Assembly (NCBI RefSeq): GCF_003594935.2
Contig: NZ_CP043342.1
Span: forward strand, 2,604,001 to 2,668,000
Source: Enterobacter huaxiensis
GTDB taxonomy: Bacteria > Pseudomonadota > Gammaproteobacteria > Enterobacterales > Enterobacteriaceae
Length of the DNA: 64,000 nucleotides
Direction: 5' to 3'
Shown here: piece after piece, positions 26,566 through 36,018 of the stretch
Layout: every line of letters starts with the position of its first letter
Numbering within the stretch: position 1 is the stretch's first letter
Notes under the pieces: generated by a model
Seen by the model: the letters and a program-made list of their open reading frames with translations, nothing else
The model's database searches: none
Told to the model about the DNA's origin: nothing
Made by a program: the position numbers and the translations under genes

Positions 26566-29004
26566 ATGTCTGAGGACGTTAATCACGGCGGAATTAGCCG
26601 TCGAGCTCTTGTTAAATCCACTGCGCTGGGTTCTCTGGCGCTGGCTGCCGGTGGCATATCGTTACCTTTTGGTCTTAAAACCGCTGCCGCCGCGGTGCAA
26701 AAAGCCGTCAAGCCCGCAGAAGATAAAGTGGTGTGGGGAGCCTGTTCGGTTAACTGCGGCAGCCGCTGTGCGCTGCGACTGCACGTACGTGACGATGAAG
26801 TGTACTGGGTCGAAACCGACAATACGGGCGATGACATTTACGGAAACCATCAGGTTCGCGCCTGCCTGCGCGGGCGTTCCATTCGCCGCCGCATCAACCA
26901 CCCTGACCGTCTGAACTACCCCATGAAACGCGTGGGCAAGCGCGGCGAAGGCAAGTTTGAGCGAATCAGCTGGGACGACGCGCTGAATATCCTCACCGCC
27001 AGCCTGAAAAACGTGGTGGAAAAGTACGGCAACGAAGCGGTCTATATTAACTACTCCTCCGGCATTGTTGGGGGTAACATCACCCGTTCCTCCCCTTACG
27101 CCTCGCTGGTGGCCCGCCTGATGAACTGTTACGGTGGCTTCCTGAGCCACTACGGCACCTACAGCACCGCTCAAATTGCCTGTGCAATGCCCTACACTTA
27201 TGGCACCAACGACGGCAACAGCACTTCGGATATCGAAAACACCAAACTGGTGGTGATGTTCGGCAACAACCCGGCGGAAACACGCATGAGCGGCGGCGGG
27301 ATCACCTACTATCTTGAACAGGCTCGCGAGCGTTCCAATGCGCGGATGATTGTTATCGACCCGCGCTACACCGACACCGCAGCCGGACGTGAAGACGAGT
27401 GGATCCCGATCCGTCCCGGCACCGATGCGGCACTGGTCGCCGGTATCGCATGGGTATTGATTAACGAAAATCTGGTTGACCAGCCGTTCCTCGATAAATA
27501 CTGCGTTGGCTACGACGAAAAAACGCTGCCGGAGGGTGCCCCCGCAAACGGGCATTACAAAGCCTATATTCTGGGTCAGGGTGACGATGCCACGGCGAAA
27601 ACGCCAGAATGGGCCTCGCGCATCACCGGCATTCCTGCCGGGCGCATTATCAAGCTGGCCCGCGAAATTGGCGAGGCTAAACCCGCCTGTATTTGCCAGG
27701 GCTGGGGTCCGCAGCGCCAGGCAAACGGGGAACAGACCTCCCGCGCCATCGCGATGCTGCCGATCCTGACCGGCAACGTGGGCATCAACGGCGGCAACAG
27801 CGGCGCGCGTGAATCCACCTATACCATCACCATCGAGCGAATGCCGCTACCGGATAACCCGGTGAAAACGCAAATCTCCTGCTTTAGCTGGACGGACGCG
27901 ATTGCCCGCGGCCCGGAAATGACCGCGTTTCGCGACGGCGTGCGCGGTAAAGAGAAGCTCGACGTGCCGATTAAGTTCATCTGGAACTACGCCGGAAATA
28001 CCCTCATCAACCAGCACTCGGATATCAACAAAACGCACGACATTTTGCAGGACGAGAGCAAGTGCGAAATGATTGTCGTCATCGACAATTTTATGACCTC
28101 ATCCGCGAAGTATGCTGATATCGTCCTGCCAGACCTGATGACCGTCGAGCAGGAAGACATCATCCCTAACGACTACGCTGGCAACATGGGCTATCTGATC
28201 TTCCTGCAGCCCGCTACCGCGCCGAAATTCGAGCGTAAGCCTATCTACTGGATCATGAGCGAAGTGGCAAAGCGCCTCGGGCCGGATATCCATCAGCAGT
28301 TTACCGAAGGCCGCACGCAGGCGCAGTGGCTACAGTATCTGTACGCCAAAATGATCGAAAAAGACCCGCTGCTGCCCTCCTATGATGAACTGAAAAAAAT
28401 GGGTATTTATAAGCGTAAAGACCCGAACGGGCACTTCGTAGCCTATAAAAAATTCCGCGACGACCCGGATGCCCATCCTCTGAAAACGCCGTCGGGCAAA
28501 ATTGAAATTTACTCCAGCAAACTGGCGGAAATTGCCGCCACCTGGGAGCTGGCAAAAGACGAAACCATTACCCCGCTCCCGGTCTACGCGTCGACCTTTG
28601 AGGGCTGGGACGCGCCTGAGCGCAGCACCTTCCCGCTGCAACTGTTCGGCTTCCACTTCAAAGCCCGCACCCATTCCAGCTACGGCAATATCGATGTGCT
28701 GCAGGCAGCCTGCCGCCAGGAAGTGTGGCTCAACCCCGTCGATGCCAGCAAACGCGGCATTAAAAACGGCGATATGGTGCGCGTCTTTAACGATCGCGGT
28801 GAAGTGCGAATTGCGGCTAAAGTCACGCCGCGGATTATGCCCGGCGTGAGCGCGATGGGCCAGGGCGCCTGGCACGACGCCAACATGAACGGCGATCGCA
28901 TCGACCACGGTTCGTGCATCAACACGCTGACCACGCACCGCCCTTCGCCGTTGGCGAAAGGCAATCCGCAGCACACCAACCTGGTGCAGATCGAGAAGGC
29001 GTAA
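26566..29004 (+). CDS. ynfE: YnfE/YnfF-type DMSO/selenate reductase catalytic subunit
   Basis: 812 residues; E. coli YnfE and YnfF have about 808. The N-terminus has a Tat motif (ISRRALVKS). A Cys cluster in WGACSVNCGSRCALR and RACLRGRS binds a [4Fe-4S] centre. The remainder is the four-domain bis-MGD oxidoreductase of the DMSO reductase family, with the Mo-ligand Ser in the TRSSPYASLVARL region. E. coli has two such genes; here there is one. Its normal partners, the four-cluster ferredoxin YnfG and anchor YnfH, are deleted just downstream. The enzyme therefore lacks its own electron input here and may use DmsBC or be inactive. Confidence 0.93.
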   Translation: MSEDVNHGGISRRALVKSTALGSLALAAGGISLPFGLKTAAAAVQKAVKPAEDKVVWGACSVNCGSRCALRLHVRDDEVYWVETDNTGDDIYGNHQVRACLRGRSIRRRINHPDRLNYPMKRVGKRGEGKFERISWDDALNILTASLKNVVEKYGNEAVYINYSSGIVGGNITRSSPYASLVARLMNCYGGFLSHYGTYSTAQIACAMPYTYGTNDGNSTSDIENTKLVVMFGNNPAETRMSGGGITYYLEQARERSNARMIVIDPRYTDTAAGREDEWIPIRPGTDAALVAGIAWVLINENLVDQPFLDKYCVGYDEKTLPEGAPANGHYKAYILGQGDDATAKTPEWASRITGIPAGRIIKLAREIGEAKPACICQGWGPQRQANGEQTSRAIAMLPILTGNVGINGGNSGARESTYTITIERMPLPDNPVKTQISCFSWTDAIARGPEMTAFRDGVRGKEKLDVPIKFIWNYAGNTLINQHSDINKTHDILQDESKCEMIVVIDNFMTSSAKYADIVLPDLMTVEQEDIIPNDYAGNMGYLIFLQPATAPKFERKPIYWIMSEVAKRLGPDIHQQFTEGRTQAQWLQYLYAKMIEKDPLLPSYDELKKMGIYKRKDPNGHFVAYKKFRDDPDAHPLKTPSGKIEIYSSKLAEIAATWELAKDETITPLPVYASTFEGWDAPERSTFPLQLFGFHFKARTHSSYGNIDVLQAACRQEVWLNPVDASKRGIKNGDMVRVFNDRGEVRIAAKVTPRIMPGVSAMGQGAWHDANMNGDRIDHGSCINTLTTHRPSPLAKGNPQHTNLVQIEKA

Positions 29005-29014
29005 GGAGTAACCG

Positions 29015-29148
29015 ATGACAGCCCGGTATGGCTTTTTTGTGGATCCCAAAGCCCTGCCGGTAATATCCTCGTTGTGCTGGGCGAGCTGCCTGGCCGTGGT
29101 CTTTTCTATGGCCTGCATATGACCGCAGGTATGGCGATTGCAGGTTAA
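29015..29148 (+). pseudogene. ynfG-ynfH deletion scar
   Basis: A good ribosome-binding site (AAGGAG) and ATG at 29015 begin MTARYGFFVD, the start of YnfG/DmsB. The sequence then jumps in another frame to VVLGELPGRGLFYGLHMT, the C-terminus of the anchor YnfH/DmsC, ending at TAA 29146-29148. The fusion point is near 29045-29061. Almost all of ynfG (about 205 codons) and ynfH (about 280 codons) has gone. Without a frameshift the 5' frame stops after about 35 codons. Confidence 0.85.
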
Positions 29149-29191
29149 CAAAGTGCGCGGGGACCCCCGCGCATGCGTAAGGAATGTTGTA

Positions 29192-29806
29192 ATGACTGAA
29201 GTATCACATCGCGCATCTTTTGCCTTCAGCGCCAGAGTATTGGGCGCACTGTTTTATTATGCCCCGGACAGCGAGCAGGCTGCGCCGCTGGTAAATGCCC
29301 TCACCGCGGGTGACTGGACGCAGGACTGGCCGCTGGAGCAGGAAGCCCTGCTGCCCGTAGCCGAGACGTTTCGCTCCCCGTCAGAGGAAGCAATAAAAGA
29401 TGCCTGGCAGCGTCTTTTCATCGGTCCCTATGCGCTGCCTGCACCGCCGTGGGGTTCCGTCTGGCTGGATCGTGAATCCGTGCTGTTTGGCGACTCCACT
29501 CTCGCGCTGCGCCAGTGGATGCGTGAAAATCACATCGTCTTTGAGATGAAGCAGAACGAGCCGGAAGACCATATTGGTACGCTGCTGCTGCTGGCCGCGT
29601 GGCTGGCTGAGAACGGTCGCGACGCCGAATGCGACCAGCTTCTGGCCTGGCATTTGCTGCCGTGGAGCACGCGTTTTCTCACCGTCTTTACCGAGAATGC
29701 AGAGCACCCGTTCTATCGCGCGCTCGGAGAACTTACCCGGCTGACGCTCGCAGACTGGCAGTCAACATTGCTGGTCCCTGTCGCGAAAAAAACGCTCTAC
29801 CGTTAA
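29192..29806 (+). CDS. dmsD: Tat proofreading chaperone DmsD
   Basis: 204 residues, exactly the E. coli size; start at 29192 with AAGGA eight bases upstream. It is an all-helical TorD/DmsD-family protein with the conserved PPWGSVWLDRES and EPEDHIGTLL motifs that bind the twin-arginine signals of DmsA and YnfE. It is still cotranscribed with ynfE across the ynfGH scar. Its survival suggests it still serves YnfE or DmsA. Confidence 0.95.
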   Translation: MTEVSHRASFAFSARVLGALFYYAPDSEQAAPLVNALTAGDWTQDWPLEQEALLPVAETFRSPSEEAIKDAWQRLFIGPYALPAPPWGSVWLDRESVLFGDSTLALRQWMRENHIVFEMKQNEPEDHIGTLLLLAAWLAENGRDAECDQLLAWHLLPWSTRFLTVFTENAEHPFYRALGELTRLTLADWQSTLLVPVAKKTLYR

Positions 29807-29815
29807 TCACCTTCT

Positions 29816-29842
29816 GGCTTGCTCACCGCGCTTGAGCAAGCC
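29816..29842 (+). terminator. hairpin after dmsD
   Basis: GGCTTGCTCA (29816-29825) pairs with TGAGCAAGCC (29833-29842), a 10-bp stem nine bases after the dmsD stop. No T-run. Confidence 0.6.
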
Positions 29843-30102
29843 AGGCTCGCCTGCCCCCAATCCGCTAAAATACCCCCTGCTCTGGCGGGATAACGCCAGC
29901 GACAGCCCACGCCGGTCGGCGTTTATCGTCACGTCCAGATGCGCCCCGGCAAATCCGCTATTATTCAAATGGTGTAGCGCACCGCGGGGAAGCGCCAGGA
30001 GAAAGAATGGACTGTCACGTTAATAATAATCAGGCGCCGTATATTAATAGCATAATATCTAAATTATAATTCTTTCACGTATGGTCCACAGGTGAGGTTA
30101 GA

Positions 30103-30597
30103 ATGCGGTTAATTGTCATGTTGTTAAGCTTGGTTGTCTCCACACAGGCCCTGGCGAGTGAGCTTGCCAGGCCTGCCGGTAAAGTTCTCTTAACCCTCAC
30201 TGGTAATATTCAAAATACAAATGAAGACGGCAAAGCCGTTTTTGATCTCGCCAGCCTTGAGAAGCTGGGTGTGGTCAGCTTCCAGACAACGTCGCCATGG
30301 TATAATGGCCGCACGACCTTTACGGGTATTCCGATGCAAAAACTGATGGATTACGTTGGCGCGAAAGGTTCAATCGTTACGGTCACGGCGCTTAACGACT
30401 ACACTACCGTTCTTCCCCTCAGCGATTTCAAAAAATACAATGTCATCCTTGCATTAAAAGTAAACGGTGAATATTTACGCATCCGTGATAAAGGCCCGAC
30501 ATTCATTGTGTATCCTTATGACAGCATGCCTGAACTGAATAACCAGATTTTTTATTCAAGGTCTGCCTGGCAGGTCAGCAGAATGAATATTGAGTAG
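30103..30597 (+). CDS. periplasmic sulfite-oxidase-fold protein lacking the cofactor cysteine
   Basis: 164 residues with a signal peptide (cleavage after TQALAS). The body resembles the oxidoreductase molybdopterin-binding domain: FDLASLEKLG, TTFTGIPMQKLMDYVGA, LPLSDFKKYNVILAL, and RDKGPTFIVYPYD near the C-terminus. The protein contains no cysteine at all, so it cannot supply the thiolate that ligates Mo in true members. It is more likely a ligand-binding or signalling version. It ends 17 nt before the GGDEF-EAL gene and both begin after one AT-rich promoter region, so the two are probably an operon and functional partners. Confidence 0.75.
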   Translation: MRLIVMLLSLVVSTQALASELARPAGKVLLTLTGNIQNTNEDGKAVFDLASLEKLGVVSFQTTSPWYNGRTTFTGIPMQKLMDYVGAKGSIVTVTALNDYTTVLPLSDFKKYNVILALKVNGEYLRIRDKGPTFIVYPYDSMPELNNQIFYSRSAWQVSRMNIE

Positions 30598-30614
30598 GCG
30601 TTCAAAGGAGCATC

Positions 30615-32543
30615 ATGAACAGAATACTGGCTGGCATCATATTTTCCCTGTTTATATCTACCGGGTATATCTCTTTCCTGGTACATGAAAGGCAGCAGGA
30701 GTTACAGAAACTGACGCACTACGCCGATTCCTGGTCGGCTGCCCAGCTGGTATCAGAATATTACCGACTCGAATCATGGCTTGGTCTTTACACGATCGAT
30801 GACACGATGAAGGTCGATGACGTACGCCTGCGTCTCGACATTATGCTCAGCCAGAGCGATTTAACGAAAGAAGGTGATTTAGGGCATTATATCGAAAGTA
30901 ATAAATCCCATCTTCAACTGGCCGCCCAGCTGGAAAAGACGCTGGATTATCTGGACGTTCACCTTGAAAAAATGAACCGCTCAGAGCTCGAGTCTTACCT
31001 GAAAATAATGCACACGCTTGATGCGCCACTGAGCCGTCTTTCATCCGGTGCATTAGACAAAGACGTTAACTCCATTAATAACGCCAACGTCAAAATTCAA
31101 ACGCTGTACTATATCTACTCGGCGACGTCTGTACTGCTGATCATACTGAGTGCGATACTGGGTATTCTGATTTTTTTCCAGAACAGAAATATTCTGAAGG
31201 CGCACCTTCAGGTAAAGAGTCTTGCTGAAGAGCTGCAGAAATCCAAAGAAAAGCTGCAGCTTCAGAATGCCAGGCTGGAATATGACGTCTACCACGATTC
31301 TCTTACCGAGATGAATAACCGCCAGTCTTTCTGGGGGCATCTTAATAAAACAATAGAGATAGCGGAAAAAAATAATAACTCCGTCACGGTCATGCTGTTT
31401 GATTTAGACCGGTTCAAGGAGGTCAATGATACTTACGGGCATGATGCCGGCGATATATTACTCCGCCAGATCTCCCTCCGCTTGCTGTCAATGGGCCTGA
31501 CGTCGGATACCCTTTACCGCCTGGGCGGCGATGAGTTTGCGTTTCTCTCAAGTGGCCTGACGGAAAGCAGTGCCGTTTCGCGCGCGCAAAGCATATGCGA
31601 TGCAATCAACCAGCCTTACACTATTTATAACGCTATTGTGAATATAACCACCTGTGTCGGCATTGTTAACTCAGAGACGGAGCGCCGCTCCGACTATCTC
31701 TATAAATTTGCCGATCTGGCCCTTTATGAAGCCAAAAAAGAAGGTGCCGGGAAGATAAAGGTCTTCCGTCAACGCATGTTAGATAAGCTGCAGGAGAGCA
31801 GAACGCTCGAGCATGACATGTCACTGGCAATTATGAATAAAGAATTCGTGGTTTATTATCAGCCGATTGTAGATTCCTTCACGCAAAAAATTTACAGCTA
31901 TGAAGCCCTTATTCGTTGGATACATCCTTTGAAGGGGCTCCTGTCACCGGACAGCTTTATTCCCGCAGCTGAAAAAACAGGCATGATAAACGAGATGGGG
32001 AAATCGGTGCTCGAAATGGCGTGCAGGGAAGCGGCTTCCTGGGCTGTTCCGGCTAAAATTTCAGTCAACGCCTCCCCGGTTCAGCTAAGCAGCAAAGCGT
32101 TTGCTGGGATCGTGATGAACATTCTGAAAGAAACAGGGCTTCCGGCCGATCGTCTTGAACTGGAAGTGACGGAGTCCTCTCTCTTTACGGAGAGCAATAC
32201 GCCGATGAATACGCTGAATAAGCTCAAAGCCCTAGGCGTGAAAATCTCCATCGATGATTTTGGCACGGGATACTCTTCTCTTTCGCGGCTTAGCAAGCTT
32301 GCGTTCGATAAAATCAAAATAGACAAATCCTTTGTGCATTCTGTATCTACTCAGGAAGACGCCCTTACCATCATCAAACTCATCACTGGCATGGCTAAAT
32401 CCCTCAATATGAAGGCCGTTGCAGAAGGTGTCGAAACGCAGCAACAGCTCGAAAGCCTTCAGGCGCTGGGCTGCGATTTTGCACAAGGCTATCTGTTTGG
32501 TAAACCTCAGCCTTGTATCGCTGATGAGATTAAAAACGGTTGA
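30615..32543 (+). CDS. membrane GGDEF-EAL c-di-GMP enzyme
   Basis: 642 residues. A transmembrane helix (about 4-22), a periplasmic sensor region (about 23-165) and a second transmembrane helix (about 168-190) come first. A coiled-coil linker (195-225) leads to a GGDEF domain with intact LGGDEF and an EAL domain with intact EALIRW and DDFGTGYSS. The allosteric I-site position upstream of GGDEF reads LTSD, not RxxD. Both activities are possible; phosphodiesterase is the safer call. The periplasmic loop lacks a recognised domain. The cysteine-free protein encoded 17 nt upstream is the obvious candidate regulator. Confidence 0.9.
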   Translation: MNRILAGIIFSLFISTGYISFLVHERQQELQKLTHYADSWSAAQLVSEYYRLESWLGLYTIDDTMKVDDVRLRLDIMLSQSDLTKEGDLGHYIESNKSHLQLAAQLEKTLDYLDVHLEKMNRSELESYLKIMHTLDAPLSRLSSGALDKDVNSINNANVKIQTLYYIYSATSVLLIILSAILGILIFFQNRNILKAHLQVKSLAEELQKSKEKLQLQNARLEYDVYHDSLTEMNNRQSFWGHLNKTIEIAEKNNNSVTVMLFDLDRFKEVNDTYGHDAGDILLRQISLRLLSMGLTSDTLYRLGGDEFAFLSSGLTESSAVSRAQSICDAINQPYTIYNAIVNITTCVGIVNSETERRSDYLYKFADLALYEAKKEGAGKIKVFRQRMLDKLQESRTLEHDMSLAIMNKEFVVYYQPIVDSFTQKIYSYEALIRWIHPLKGLLSPDSFIPAAEKTGMINEMGKSVLEMACREAASWAVPAKISVNASPVQLSSKAFAGIVMNILKETGLPADRLELEVTESSLFTESNTPMNTLNKLKALGVKISIDDFGTGYSSLSRLSKLAFDKIKIDKSFVHSVSTQEDALTIIKLITGMAKSLNMKAVAEGVETQQQLESLQALGCDFAQGYLFGKPQPCIADEIKNG

Positions 32544-32608
32544 GTGCCGTTCTCTCTTTGAACGGCAACGCCGGGGGGCTTTATCTTCCCGGCCTGTACG
32601 AAGGGTGT

Positions 32609-33493
32609 CTATATTTTGAGCGTATCAATCACCGCCCGCAGGGCGGGCGTCACGTTGCGATGGGGATAGTAAAGGAACAAGCCCTCCATGCGCAGGCTGT
32701 AACGCTGTAACACGCGGATAAGCGTTCCGCGCGCGATATCCTCTTCCACCAGCTCCACCGGAACATAGGCCAGCCCAAGCCCCAGCCGGGCGGCCTCGGC
32801 TTCCATATAGCTGTCCGACAGCGCCCACTGGCCTTCAGGCCGGTGAGTGACCGTCTTCCCGTCCTGAACCAGCTCCCATTGGTAATGACTGCCGTCGGCA
32901 AACTGATAGGCAATGCAGGGATGCGTCGCTAAATCCGCGGGCGCCTGCGGAAAACCGTAGCGTCGCATGTGTTCCGGCGTGCCCACCACGGCCATTTCCA
33001 TATCGGGCGTGATGCGCACGGCGATCATTCCCTGACCTACTTCCGGCCCCAGCCGGACGCCCGCATCGAAACGCTCGGCGATAATGTCGACGAACCGGCT
33101 TTCATTCATTAGCTCAAGCCGAATATCCGGATAACGTTGTTTAAATACGGCAAGCCTGGGGAGGAGACATTTATCGATGGCGTGCTGGCTGGCGTTGATA
33201 CGGACCGTGCCGGACGGCGTTTCGCGAAAATGCGCCAGCGTAGCCAGGCCGTTATCGAGCGTTTCAAACGCCGACTCGGCGGACTGATAGAGCCGTTCCC
33301 CCGCGTGGGTGAGGGACAGTTTTCGCGTTGTGCGCACCAGCAGCTGGACGCCCAGCCGCTCTTCCAGCTCGCGTACCGAACGGCTGATCCCCGATTGCGC
33401 CAGCCCGAGCCGGTGCGCGGCTGCCGTAAAGCTTCCCTCACGCACCACCTGCATAAACAGGTAAAGCTCATTGTAGTTTTCCCGTTTCGCCAT
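32609..33493 (-). CDS. LysR-family regulator
   Basis: 294 residues from ATG 33493 (GGAG just upstream; a GTG at 33514 would add seven residues). The N-terminal winged helix-turn-helix (FTAAAHRLGLAQSGISRSVRELEERLG) precedes a LysR substrate-binding domain. Divergent from the hydrolase/exporter genes starting 115 bp away, it probably regulates them and itself. Effector unknown. The C-terminal half resembles members of the DhcR/YafC-like subgroup, with SGTVRINAS after the linker. Confidence 0.88.
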   Translation of the reverse strand: MAKRENYNELYLFMQVVREGSFTAAAHRLGLAQSGISRSVRELEERLGVQLLVRTTRKLSLTHAGERLYQSAESAFETLDNGLATLAHFRETPSGTVRINASQHAIDKCLLPRLAVFKQRYPDIRLELMNESRFVDIIAERFDAGVRLGPEVGQGMIAVRITPDMEMAVVGTPEHMRRYGFPQAPADLATHPCIAYQFADGSHYQWELVQDGKTVTHRPEGQWALSDSYMEAEAARLGLGLAYVPVELVEEDIARGTLIRVLQRYSLRMEGLFLYYPHRNVTPALRAVIDTLKI

Positions 33494-33607
33494 CCTGCTC
33501 CGTCCATTTATCACATTATGTTATTAATATTAGCAGGATCTGGCCACTAATCAGCACTATTCCTGCTAACTATAATGCTCGCATCACAACAACGCCCGGT
33601 ACTTACT

Positions 33608-34735
33608 ATGAAAACATTCACCCAGAAACTATCAGTTGCGATGCTGTTATGCGCATCATTAAGTGGAGTGACGACGATGAGTTATGCAGAAACCACCAAC
33701 CCAAACGCACCCGTTTCGATGGTGACGGCCTGGGATAAAACCTTCGCCGAAAGCGACAAGGTCGACCACCGTAAGGTGTCCTTCACGAACCGATACGGCA
33801 TCACCCTGGTGGGCGATCTGTATCTTCCTAAGAACCGTGGAGACCGCAGGCTGGCAGCGATTGCCGTCAGCGGGCCGTTTGGCGCGGTCAAAGAGCAGTC
33901 CAGCGGCCTCTACGCTCAGACGCTGGCTGAAAACGGGTTTGTGACGCTTGCGTTTGACCCTTCTTACACGGGCGAAAGCGGCGGCCAGCCGCGCAACGTT
34001 GCCTCGCCGGATATCAACACCGAGGACTTCAGCGCCGCGGTAGATTTCCTGGGGCTGCAGAAAGAGGTCGACCGTAACCGAATCGGCATTCTCGGCATCT
34101 GCGGCTGGGGCGGTATGGCGCTGAATGCGGCCTCCATGGATACCCGCGTGAAAGCGGTCGCTACCAGCGTGATGTACGACATGAGTCGCGCCATGGGCCA
34201 CGGCGTGGGCGACGGTAAAGATCGTTATTCCGCGACCGACCGTCATGCCGTGCTGCAGTATCTGAACGCGCAGCGCTGGAAGGATGCCGAGAGCGGCACG
34301 TTTGCGCACGGCGGTCACGACATTTACGTCGATGAGAACGGCAAGGTCACTGCGGCAGACCGCATTCTGCCGGAAGCACTGCCTGCCGATCCGCACCCTG
34401 TGCTGAAGGAGTTTTATGATTATTATCGCATGCCGCGTGGCTTCCACGCGCGCTCCGTCAACTCTACCGGCGCCTGGACGGCAACAACCCCGCTGTCATT
34501 TATGAATATGCCGCTGCTGAGCTACGCCGGAGAGATCGCCATCCCGACGCTTATCGTCACGGGGGAAAACGCGCACTCACGCTATTTTGCTGAGGATGCG
34601 TTTAACGCCGTGGGCAGCAAACACAAAGAGCTGGTGATTGTTCCTGGCGCAAACCATGTCGACCTTTACGACAACGTTGCCGGTAAAATCCCTTTCGCAC
34701 AGTTTGAGCAGTTCTTCAAAACCAGCCTGAAATAA
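33608..34735 (+). CDS. exported alpha/beta hydrolase (dienelactone hydrolase-like)
   Basis: 375 residues from ATG 33608, with a signal peptide (about 1-31, ending SYAET). The alpha/beta-hydrolase fold contains an oxyanion region near AVSGPFGAVKEQ. The nucleophile elbow reads GICGWGG, where Cys replaces the usual Ser (G-x-C-x-G), as in dienelactone hydrolases. Asp and His candidates are in VTGENAHSR and PGANHVDLY. It resembles E. coli YcjY-type proteins. It is divergent from the LysR gene and followed by an MFS exporter, suggesting processing or detoxification of an ester or aromatic compound. Confidence 0.8.
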   Translation: MKTFTQKLSVAMLLCASLSGVTTMSYAETTNPNAPVSMVTAWDKTFAESDKVDHRKVSFTNRYGITLVGDLYLPKNRGDRRLAAIAVSGPFGAVKEQSSGLYAQTLAENGFVTLAFDPSYTGESGGQPRNVASPDINTEDFSAAVDFLGLQKEVDRNRIGILGICGWGGMALNAASMDTRVKAVATSVMYDMSRAMGHGVGDGKDRYSATDRHAVLQYLNAQRWKDAESGTFAHGGHDIYVDENGKVTAADRILPEALPADPHPVLKEFYDYYRMPRGFHARSVNSTGAWTATTPLSFMNMPLLSYAGEIAIPTLIVTGENAHSRYFAEDAFNAVGSKHKELVIVPGANHVDLYDNVAGKIPFAQFEQFFKTSLK

Positions 34736-34789
34736 CCCTTTCGGCCACCTGCTTTCGGCAGGTGGCTGCACAACTTTCCTTCGTGAAAT

Positions 34790-35977
34790 ATGACTATGTC
34801 CACACTGAGCCACACCGCAACACAGAATGAGGAGCAGGCGCGCTGGGGCGGCATTTTTGCCATGACCCTGTGCGTCTTCGTCCTGATTGCCTCGGAATTT
34901 ATGCCCGTTAGCCTGCTCACCCCTCTCGCCAGCGAACTGGGCGTCACTGAGGGGCTCGCGGGCCAGGGTATCGCCATCTCCGGCGCGCTGGCCGTCCTGA
35001 CCAGCCTCTTCCTTTCTCAGCTTGTCGGGAACAGGGATCGTAAACATGTTCTGCTGGGCATGACGCTCCTGATGGCGCTCTCGGGCAGCATTATCGCCTT
35101 TGCGCCAAACTATCCGGTTTACATGGCTGGCCGCGCCCTTATCGGCATCGCCATCGGAGGCTTCTGGTCCATGTCTGCCGCCACGGCCATTCGCCTTGTG
35201 CCGTCGCACCAGGTTGCCCGCGCGCTGGCAATATTTAACGGGGGTAACGCGCTGGCAACGGTGGTCGCCGCCCCGCTGGGGAGCTATCTCGGCTCGACCA
35301 TTGGCTGGCGCGGCGCGTTCCTGTGCCTGGTGCCGATAGCGATAGTGGCGTTCATCTGGCAGTGTTATAGCTTGCCCACTATGAGCGGGAATCAACGCCA
35401 GTCATCACGCCAAAGCGTATTTCGGCTCTTTCGCCAGCGCGCCGTTTCAGTGGGGCTGGTGGCCTGCGGCCTGTTCTTTATGGGGCAGTTTGCCCTTTTT
35501 ACCTACGTGCGCCCATTCCTGGAAACCGTCACGCAGGTCAGCGCCTCGGGCTTATCGCTGATTTTGCTCACCATCGGAATTGCCGGTTTTGTTGGCACGC
35601 TGCTCGTAGCAATGGTCCTCAACAGGGCATTCTATCCGACGTTAATAGCCATTCCGCTGCTGATGGCGGCCCTCGCTGGCCTGTTGATCCTGGCCGGACA
35701 TAGCGCAGGGATCGTTGCCCTTCTGTTGGGCGTCTGGGGGATGCTGGCGACGGCGGCACCTACGGGATGGTGGACGTGGATCGCCCGTACGCTGCCGGAG
35801 GATGCCGAAGCAGGCGGCGGGCTAATGGTCGCGGTGATCCAGCTTGCCATAGCCCTTGGCTCAACGGCGGGCGGCGTGGTGTTTGACCATCTCGGTTGGC
35901 AAAGCACGTTTGCAATGAGCGGGTGTTTGCTTCTGATGGCGGGGGGGATGACGTTTTCCGCCTCGCGGCAAAGGTGA
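34790..35977 (+). CDS. MFS exporter, NepI/YdhP-like
   Basis: 395 residues and 12 transmembrane helices of the DHA1 drug:H+ antiporter group. Features shared with NepI (purine ribonucleoside efflux) include SEFMPVSLLTPLASELGVTEG near the N-terminus, GGFWSMSAATAIRLVP in helix 4-5, and GWWTWIARTLPEDAE in helix 10. It lies 54 bp after the hydrolase. Likely exports the substrate or product of that enzyme; the specificity is unknown. Confidence 0.82.
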   Translation: MTMSTLSHTATQNEEQARWGGIFAMTLCVFVLIASEFMPVSLLTPLASELGVTEGLAGQGIAISGALAVLTSLFLSQLVGNRDRKHVLLGMTLLMALSGSIIAFAPNYPVYMAGRALIGIAIGGFWSMSAATAIRLVPSHQVARALAIFNGGNALATVVAAPLGSYLGSTIGWRGAFLCLVPIAIVAFIWQCYSLPTMSGNQRQSSRQSVFRLFRQRAVSVGLVACGLFFMGQFALFTYVRPFLETVTQVSASGLSLILLTIGIAGFVGTLLVAMVLNRAFYPTLIAIPLLMAALAGLLILAGHSAGIVALLLGVWGMLATAAPTGWWTWIARTLPEDAEAGGGLMVAVIQLAIALGSTAGGVVFDHLGWQSTFAMSGCLLLMAGGMTFSASRQR

Positions 35978-36018
35978 GTTCGAAGTAAGCCGGGCGCCTC
36001 GCTTGCCCGGGCGGCAAA

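Noticed and set aside
29832..30023. Open frames on both strands after dmsD (about 63 codons)
   Set aside because: The minus-strand frame reads somewhat protein-like (SGFAGAHLDVTINADRRGLS), but has no start, no recognised family and lies in high-GC DNA where long frames arise by chance.
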